Of a DNA stretch of 10,165 nt, positions 5,656 to 10,165 are shown in pieces; position 1 is the stretch's first letter; each line of letters starts with the position of its first letter. A model generated the notes under the pieces. That model was not told the origin of the DNA. It was given only the letters and a program-made list of their open reading frames with translations, and made no database searches. The stretch comes from an uncultured Collinsella sp. (GTDB lineage Bacteria; Actinomycetota; Coriobacteriia; Coriobacteriales; Coriobacteriaceae). The DNA lies in assembly GCA_900551185.1 (NCBI GenBank), contig URVF01000044.1, forward strand, positions 1 through 10,165, given 5' to 3'. The position numbers and the translations under genes were made by a program.

Positions 5656-6762
5656 ATGACCATGTTCGCCCGCGATCTTTCCGTCGCGCACTACCGCAGT
5701 TTCGAGAGCTATCGTCTTGCCCTGGACGAGGGCGTGACGATACTTGCGGGACCCAACGCGGCGGGAAAGACCAATCTCATAGAGGCGCTGCAGCTGCTGA
5801 CGAGCGGCGCCTCGTTTAGGCATCCGACCGCAGCCGAGCTCGTCCATGATGGCGTGGGCTCGTGCAAGATCGAGCTGAGGCTCGAGGGCGACGGCCGCGT
5901 ACTTGATATGGGATTGAGCGCGGAGGACGGTAAACGCTCGTTTAGCCGCAACGGCAAGAGATGCTCTGCCGCCGGTGTGCGCGGGGTTCTGCCGAGCGTG
6001 CTGTTTTGCCCCGACCATCTGGACATGGTTAAGCGAGGCGCCAGTGTGCGCCGCGCCGCCCTCGACGACTTTGGCATGCAACTGAGCGCACGCTATGCCG
6101 ATCTTGCGAGCACCTATGGTCGCTGCGTGACCCAGCGTAACGCCTTGCTCAAGGAGGCCTGGTGCTGCCGCGAGATGCTCGGCGCGTGGAACGATTCGAT
6201 TGCCCGCGCGGGCGCGGCTCTGCTCGTGCACCGGTTGGCCCTGCTCGACCGGCTGGCGGGCCATGTGCGTACTGCCTACGGGCAAGTGGCGTCCGGTGAA
6301 GCCGCCAACGTGTCCTATGCGTCCACGCTGGGGGATTTGCCCCAGGTCGAGGATCGCGAAGAGCTGAAGGGCTGGGCGTACGAGCGCATGCTGGCTGCCC
6401 TTGATGGGCGCGCCGACGAGGAAATTCGCCGCGGCGTGACGCTGGTGGGACCGCATCGCGACGAGATTGAGTTTACCGTTGCGGGTCGCTCCGCCCGTTC
6501 ATTTGCCAGCCAAGGACAGCAGCGAACGTTGGTACTGTCCTGGAAGGTGGCCGAGGTGGCCGTGGCTCGCGATGTCCTGGGCACCGCCCCATTGCTGCTT
6601 TTGGACGACGTGATGAGCGAACTCGACGGCGAACGCCGTGGTGCTTTCCTGCGGCTGATCGGCGATGATATCCAGACGGTCATAACCACGACCAACCTGG
6701 GGTACTTTACCGATAACCTGCTTGATCGAGCCAAGGTGGTGAGCATGGGTGAGACGTGCTAA
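5656..6762 (+). CDS. recF: DNA replication and repair protein RecF
   Basis: RecF is an SMC/ABC-like ATPase that, with RecO and RecR, helps load RecA at single-stranded gaps and stalled forks. The 368 residues match the family. Visible motifs are Walker A GPNAAGKTN (32-40), preceded by the family strand HYRSFESYRLAL, the ABC signature FASQGQQRTL (283-292) and Walker B LLLLDDVMSELD (313-324), followed by a switch region QTVITTT (340-346). LVGPHRDE (263-270) is also typical. Two in-frame ATG codons (5656 and 5662) are possible starts, and neither has a good ribosome-binding site. Re-initiation after the dnaN stop codon nine bases upstream is likely. The 3' end overlaps dciA by 14 bases. Confidence 0.97.
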   Translation: MTMFARDLSVAHYRSFESYRLALDEGVTILAGPNAAGKTNLIEALQLLTSGASFRHPTAAELVHDGVGSCKIELRLEGDGRVLDMGLSAEDGKRSFSRNGKRCSAAGVRGVLPSVLFCPDHLDMVKRGASVRRAALDDFGMQLSARYADLASTYGRCVTQRNALLKEAWCCREMLGAWNDSIARAGAALLVHRLALLDRLAGHVRTAYGQVASGEAANVSYASTLGDLPQVEDREELKGWAYERMLAALDGRADEEIRRGVTLVGPHRDEIEFTVAGRSARSFASQGQQRTLVLSWKVAEVAVARDVLGTAPLLLLDDVMSELDGERRGAFLRLIGDDIQTVITTTNLGYFTDNLLDRAKVVSMGETC

Positions 6763-7312
6763 TTACGAGCGCGAGAGCGAAACGGTTGCCTTCAGTGGAT
6801 TTTTGAACGCAGAGCGCCAGCGCATCCTGGCGGCTGCAACACCTGAGCGCCGCGCGCAGATGGAGGCTGCCGAGGAGTCGCGCGCGGTCTATCGCGCGTG
6901 GAACGCGGTGTGCTCGGGCACGCGCGAGGGGCGGCATGTGACGGGCCTGCGCTACCTGCCCGAGTCCAATGAGCTGCTGGTGTATCTCGACTCGCCCTCG
7001 TGGACGCAGGAAATGACGCTGTTGCGCGAGATCATCCGCGCGCGCATGGAGCGCGCCGGTGCGCATGTGGATGGCCTGGTGTTCAAAACCACCGCGCCCG
7101 GTCACACGCCGCCCGCCGCCAAGCAGCGCCTGCGCCCGGCGACGACCGAGCGCCCGCCGGCCCCGCACGCCGACCTAAGTGAGGCCGAGCGCACCGAGAT
7201 TGAGCGCCAAGTGGCGCCCATCGAAGACCAAAAACTGCGCGAGGCCCTCGAGAATGCCATGAGAGCCAGTGCCGAGTGGGCCAAGGGCGTGCAAAGCAAA
7301 AAAGAGCCTTAA
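6749..7312 (+). CDS. dciA: DciA-like protein (DUF721), probable replicative helicase loader
   Basis: DciA proteins interact with the DnaB helicase and are thought to replace DnaC/DnaI as loader or operator in most bacteria. The 187 residues hold the DUF721 core at about 47-112: VYRAWNAVCSGTREGRHVTG, then the strand NELLVYLDSPSWTQEMTLLREIIRARM (given here only to show the S-W and LL pattern). A Pro/Ala-rich linker follows (about 116-142), then a charged helical tail (143-183). The GTG start (6749-6751) lies inside the end of recF, with purine-rich AAGGTGG upstream, so translation is probably coupled. The order recF–DUF721–gyrB is standard in actinobacteria. The tail after the core has no known role that I can identify. 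The stop codon is followed within about 30 bases by a strong terminator. Confidence 0.88.
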   Translation: MRRANYERESETVAFSGFLNAERQRILAAATPERRAQMEAAEESRAVYRAWNAVCSGTREGRHVTGLRYLPESNELLVYLDSPSWTQEMTLLREIIRARMERAGAHVDGLVFKTTAPGHTPPAAKQRLRPATTERPPAPHADLSEAERTEIERQVAPIEDQKLREALENAMRASAEWAKGVQSKKEP

Positions 7313-7338
7313 ATCGCATCTGGTGGCCTTGTAGAGCC

Positions 7339-7368
7339 AAATACCCTCGTTCCCGAGGGTATTTTTTT
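7339..7368 (+). terminator. Intrinsic terminator after dciA
   Basis: An 11-bp perfect stem AAATACCCTCG (7339-7349) and CGAGGGTATTT (7354-7364) encloses the loop TTCC (7350-7353) and runs into seven consecutive T residues (7362-7368). It lies 26 bases after the dciA stop codon. It should end the dnaN–recF–dciA transcript and separate it from gyrB, which must have its own promoter in the roughly 50 bases that follow. I could not pick out a convincing gyrB promoter there. Confidence 0.95.
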
Positions 7369-7417
7369 ACGATAAACTAGTAAGGCTGTACACATTTTCT
7401 TGACTGAAGGAGGACGT

Positions 7418-9448
7418 GTGGCAAACGAAAACGATTACGATGGCGGCGAGATTAAGATTCTCGAAGGTCTCGAGGCCGTTCGTAAGCGCCCGGGCATGTA
7501 TATCGGCTCGACGAGCGCCAGCGGTCTGCATCACCTGGTGTGGGAGATCGTTGACAACTCCGTCGACGAGGCCATGGCCGGTTTCTGCACCGAGATCCAG
7601 GTGACGGTCCACGCCGACAACTCCATCACGGTCGTCGACAACGGGCGCGGCATCCCCGTCGACGAGCACCCTGTTAAAAAGATCCCGACGCTCGAGGTCG
7701 TCATGACGATCTTGCACGCTGGCGGTAAGTTCGATAACTCGGCCTATAAGGTCTCGGGCGGCCTGCACGGCGTTGGCATCTCCGTCGTCAACGCACTGTC
7801 CAAGCGCGTGGTCGTTCAGGTTCGTCGCGACGGCAACACCTACGAGATGGAGTTCTCGCGCGGCAAGACCGTCAAGAAGATGGAGGTCGTGGGCACCTCG
7901 GATTCGACGGGCACCACCGTCACCTTCTGGCCCGACGACGAGATCTTCGAGACCTGCATCTACGATTTCGATACGCTGCATAACCGTCTGCAGGAGACGG
8001 CGTTCCTCAATAAGAATCTCAAAATCGTGCTGACCGACGAGCGCGAAGCGACTCCCCACGTGGAGGAGTTTTGCTACGAGGGCGGCATCATCGACTTCGT
8101 CAAGTTCCTCAACGAGGGCAAGGACGTTCCCGAGGCCTTTAAGGAGCCCATCTACATCGAGGGCAAATCGGACCCGGACGCGCCTGTGGCCAAGATGGGC
8201 GAGGTCGAGGTTTCCCTGCAGTGGAATAGCGGCTATGGCGAGAACGTCATGTCGTTTGCCAACGACATCTACACCCCCGAAGGCGGCATGCACCTTGAGG
8301 GCTTCCGCACCGCGCTCACCCGCGTGATCAACGACTATGCGCGCAAGCAAAACCTGCTCAAGGAAAAAGACGCCAATCTGACCGGCGACGATGTGCGCGA
8401 GGGCCTTTCGGCCGTTATCTCGGTCAAGCTGCCCGATCCGCAGTTTGAGGGCCAGACCAAGGCAAAGCTCGGCAGCTCCTATATGCGAGCGCTCACGCTC
8501 AAGATTGTGACCGACGGCCTTGTCGATTACCTCGAGGAGCATCCCAAGCCCGCTCGCGAGATCGTCAAGAAGGCGCAACAGGCCTGCAAGGCGCGCAACG
8601 CCGCCCGCAAGGCGCGCGAGGCGACGCGTCGCAAGAGCCTGCTCGAGACGGCGTCCCTGCCCGGTAAGCTCGCCGACTGCTCGGTGCGCGATGCCGAGCT
8701 GACCGAGCTCTTCATCGTAGAGGGCGACTCGGCAGGCGGTTCGGCCAAGGACGGCCGTCGCCGAGACATCCAGGCGATTCTGCCCCTGCGCGGCAAGATT
8801 TTGAACGTCGAGCGCGTTGGTGACCATCGCGCGTTCTCGAGTGACACCATCCAGTCGCTGATTACCGCGATCGGCTGCGGCGTCACGACAAGTGCCGGCG
8901 ACGGCGGCGACTTCGATATCACCAAGGCGCGCTACCACAAGATCATCATCATGACCGATGCAGACGTCGACGGTGCGCATATCCGCATCCTGCTGCTGAC
9001 GTTCTTCTACAAGTACATGCGTCCGCTGATCGATGCCGGCTACGTCTATGTTGCCTGCCCGCCCATCTTTGGCATTAAGGTGCGCAACAAGATCCACTAC
9101 GTGTATCCCAACGGCCGCCAGCCCGAAGACGAGATCCTGCGCGACACCATCCAGAGTCTGGGCCTGAACCCCGACGATAACGACGAGGACGGCAAGGCCA
9201 AGGACGGCAAGATTACCAAAAAGCGCAAGGGCTATACCGTCCAGCGCTACAAGGGTCTGGGCGAGATGGACCCCAAGCAGCTTGCCTCGACGACGATGGA
9301 CCCCAAGACCCGCATCCTGCAGCGCGTGTCGATCGAGGACGCCGTGGTGGCAGACCGCGCCGTGCGCGAGCTGATGGGTTCCGAGGTCGGCTATCGCCGC
9401 GAGTACATCGAGAAACACGCCCATGACGCACGATTCCTAGACGCCTAG
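7418..9448 (+). CDS. gyrB: DNA gyrase subunit B
   Basis: GyrB is the ATPase subunit of DNA gyrase, which introduces negative supercoils ahead of replication forks. With the GTG at 7418 the product has 676 residues. The frame is open back to a TTG at 7400, but AGGAGG (7408-7413) lies inside that extension and four bases before GTG 7418, so the downstream start is chosen. The GHKL domain has WEIVDNSVDEA (42-52, Glu43 catalytic), DNGRGIP (74-80) and GGLHGVGISVVNALS (114-128). The TOPRIM domain has EGDSAGGSA (435-443) and MTDADVDGAHIR (512-523), giving the metal-binding acidic residues. RYKGLGEM (610-617) marks the C-terminal gyrase signature. A Lys/Asp-rich insertion (NDEDGKAKDGKITKKRKG) precedes that signature. 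gyrA follows after 178 bases. Confidence 0.98.
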   Translation: MANENDYDGGEIKILEGLEAVRKRPGMYIGSTSASGLHHLVWEIVDNSVDEAMAGFCTEIQVTVHADNSITVVDNGRGIPVDEHPVKKIPTLEVVMTILHAGGKFDNSAYKVSGGLHGVGISVVNALSKRVVVQVRRDGNTYEMEFSRGKTVKKMEVVGTSDSTGTTVTFWPDDEIFETCIYDFDTLHNRLQETAFLNKNLKIVLTDEREATPHVEEFCYEGGIIDFVKFLNEGKDVPEAFKEPIYIEGKSDPDAPVAKMGEVEVSLQWNSGYGENVMSFANDIYTPEGGMHLEGFRTALTRVINDYARKQNLLKEKDANLTGDDVREGLSAVISVKLPDPQFEGQTKAKLGSSYMRALTLKIVTDGLVDYLEEHPKPAREIVKKAQQACKARNAARKAREATRRKSLLETASLPGKLADCSVRDAELTELFIVEGDSAGGSAKDGRRRDIQAILPLRGKILNVERVGDHRAFSSDTIQSLITAIGCGVTTSAGDGGDFDITKARYHKIIIMTDADVDGAHIRILLLTFFYKYMRPLIDAGYVYVACPPIFGIKVRNKIHYVYPNGRQPEDEILRDTIQSLGLNPDDNDEDGKAKDGKITKKRKGYTVQRYKGLGEMDPKQLASTTMDPKTRILQRVSIEDAVVADRAVRELMGSEVGYRREYIEKHAHDARFLDA

Positions 9449-9550
9449 CTTTCCCAGGCACCCCATCTTGCCCTTCAGGATTTCGGGCGCCGCACGCAAG
9501 GCGTGCGCCCTCATCCTTCAGGGCAACCTGGGGCACCTGGAAAACCTAGG
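9444..9550 (+). repeat. Long imperfect hairpin between gyrB and gyrA
   Basis: Two arms pair over 107 bases with about 40 matched pairs around the loop AAG (9498-9500). Working inward: CCTAG/CTAGG (9444-9448 with 9546-9550), TTT/AAA, CCAGG/CCTGG (9454-9458 with 9536-9540), CCCCA/TGGGG (9461-9465 with 9529-9533), TTGCCCT/AGGGCAA (9468-9474 with 9520-9526), AGGAT/ATCCT (9477-9481 with 9513-9517), GGGC/GCCC (9485-9488 with 9507-9510) and GCACGC/GCGTGC (9492-9497 with 9501-9506). Three of the gaps are symmetric 2x2 mismatches. The gyrB stop codon sits inside the outer stem. No T-run follows on either strand, so it is not a simple terminator. CTAG flanks the structure on both sides. It could be a REP/MITE-like repeat or a regulatory RNA structure. 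The remaining 9551-9616 shows only a weak interrupted repeat near 9555-9579. Confidence 0.8.
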
Positions 9551-9626
9551 AGGGTTATCCGGTGTTCCCGGTAATCCGTCTCCGTGGTGGGGAACTAATG
9601 GACCACGCAAACCATGAGGAGGTAAC

Positions 9627-10165
9627 GTGGCAGACGATATCAACAATAACGAGGGTATGGGCGAGGCCGGCGATGCCGGTATGCCCGATGATCTGAAGCG
9701 CCTGCTTGCCCGTGCTGAGCAGGGCGAGGACGGCGATCCGGACGCCTATAACCCCGATGCCGATGATGATGAGGAAGAGGACGACGACGCCGAGCTCGAG
9801 GAGAGCTTTGGCGAAGTCGACCGTGGCGCCTCGGCCGGCGAGGATATCAACGGCGGCCAGCTCCAGATTTCGGAGTTCGGTCGCGAGATGAAGCAATCGT
9901 TCATCGAGTATTCGATGTCGGTTATCACGGCGCGCGCCCTGCCGGACGTGCGTGACGGCTTAAAGCCGGTGCACCGTCGCATTCTGTACGCGATGAACGA
10001 GAGCGGCATCTACCCCAACCGCCCGCACAAGAAGTCGGCCTGGACGGTCGGCGAAGTTATCGGCAAGTACCACCCGCACGGTGACTCTGCGGTCTACGAG
10101 GCCATGGTCCGCTTGGCACAGTGGTTCTCCATGCGCACGCCGCTCATCGACGGCCACGGCAACTT
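9627..10165 (+). CDS. gyrA: DNA gyrase subunit A, 5' part, with acidic N-terminal extension
   Basis: GyrA is the DNA-cleaving subunit of gyrase. The first 179 codons are present and the frame runs off the window, so the catalytic tyrosine is not included. The GTG start at 9627 has AGGAGG (9617-9622) four bases upstream, the same spacing as gyrB. Residues 82-179 match the GyrA N-terminal domain: EMKQSFIEYSMSVITARALP, DVRDGLKPVHRRILYAM, KKSAWTVGEVIGKYHPHGDS and LIDGHGN. Residues 1-80 are an unusual extension, whereas E. coli GyrA has about 20 residues before the same point. It is strongly acidic, with a run of Asp/Glu at 44-60. At the quinolone-resistance positions the protein has Ser and Glu (GDSAVYE, 152-158), which are wild-type states in other bacteria. 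Confidence 0.97.
   Translation, partial: MADDINNNEGMGEAGDAGMPDDLKRLLARAEQGEDGDPDAYNPDADDDEEEDDDAELEESFGEVDRGASAGEDINGGQLQISEFGREMKQSFIEYSMSVITARALPDVRDGLKPVHRRILYAMNESGIYPNRPHKKSAWTVGEVIGKYHPHGDSAVYEAMVRLAQWFSMRTPLIDGHGN

Noticed and set aside
4288..6456. Very long open frame (about 720 codons) on the minus strand opposite dnaN and recF
   Set aside because: It lies antisense to two secure genes, has no ribosome-binding site or recognisable domain, and is low complexity. Long antisense frames are expected from the strong codon bias.
7366..7394. Possible gyrB promoter (TTTACG ... TACACA)
   Set aside because: The hexamers match consensus poorly and the first overlaps the terminator T-run. A promoter must be near, but this one cannot be supported.
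7400..7417. Six-codon upstream extension of gyrB from TTG
   Set aside because: The extension contains the AGGAGG ribosome-binding site that serves the GTG at 7418.
7367..9424. Long minus-strand open frame (about 685 codons) opposite gyrB
   Set aside because: It is a mirror of the gyrB codon pattern with no family features. gyrB itself is certain.
9614..9625. Tiny open frame ATG-AGG-AGG-TAA just before gyrA
   Set aside because: It is formed by the gyrA ribosome-binding site itself and is probably coincidental, with no ribosome-binding site of its own.
10080..10100. Possible quinolone-resistance change: Glu where E. coli GyrA has Asp87
   Set aside because: Glu is the natural residue in several susceptible bacteria such as staphylococci and streptococci, and the Ser83 equivalent is intact.
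1..10165. CRISPR arrays, tRNA or rRNA genes, phage or toxin–antitoxin genes
   Set aside because: None was seen. The window is filled by conserved replication, translation and membrane-insertion genes.

Overview
The window is a chromosomal replication-origin region from a GC-rich bacterium. Gene order is yidC–yidD–rnpA–rpmH (all on the minus strand), then an unnamed ATPase gene, dnaA, dnaN, recF, dciA, gyrB and gyrA (all on the plus strand). This is the classic actinobacterial-type origin neighbourhood. The divergent DnaA, the extra GHKL-ATPase gene between rpmH and dnaA, and the codon bias together suggest a member of the Coriobacteriia, perhaps Collinsella-like. The taxonomic call is inference from gene content, because no search could be run.

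Bases 1-49 are not genomic. They match the end of the Illumina P7 primer, an 8-base i7 index and the Nextera transposase adapter, so the left end is an untrimmed contig end that cuts yidC after 24 codons. From 50 to 866 lie yidC (5' end only), yidD, rnpA and rpmH, read leftward from a good promoter at 939-968. They supply the membrane insertase and its helper, the RNase P protein and ribosomal protein L34.

Origin sequences occur in several places. A cluster of DnaA-box-like sites lies at about 1065-1149, upstream of the unnamed gene. Two more exact or near matches lie inside that gene at 2251-2290. A second intergenic cluster with a likely unwinding element lies between dnaA and dnaN at 4320-4542. 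The decamer GTTTTCAACA (or its complement) occurs four times, all between 1065 and 4329. A run of five DnaA-trio-like triplets at 4496-4510, just after a box-like 9-mer, resembles the basal unwinding system described in Bacillus subtilis.

The plus-strand genes form a replication set. DnaA opens the origin, DnaN is the sliding clamp, RecF is a recombinational repair ATPase, DciA is the probable helicase loader/operator, and GyrB/GyrA remove supercoils. The dnaN–recF–dciA block ends at a strong intrinsic terminator (7339-7368). gyrB follows with its own ribosome-binding site. Between gyrB and gyrA is an unexplained 107-base imperfect hairpin. gyrA has a long acidic N-terminal extension and runs off the right end.

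The least conventional element is the 450-residue protein encoded immediately upstream of dnaA. It joins an N-terminal GHKL ATPase domain to a Q/P/Y/M-rich prion-like linker and a C-terminal winged-helix-like domain, and its gene carries DnaA-box matches. It is the best candidate for an undescribed origin-linked regulator.
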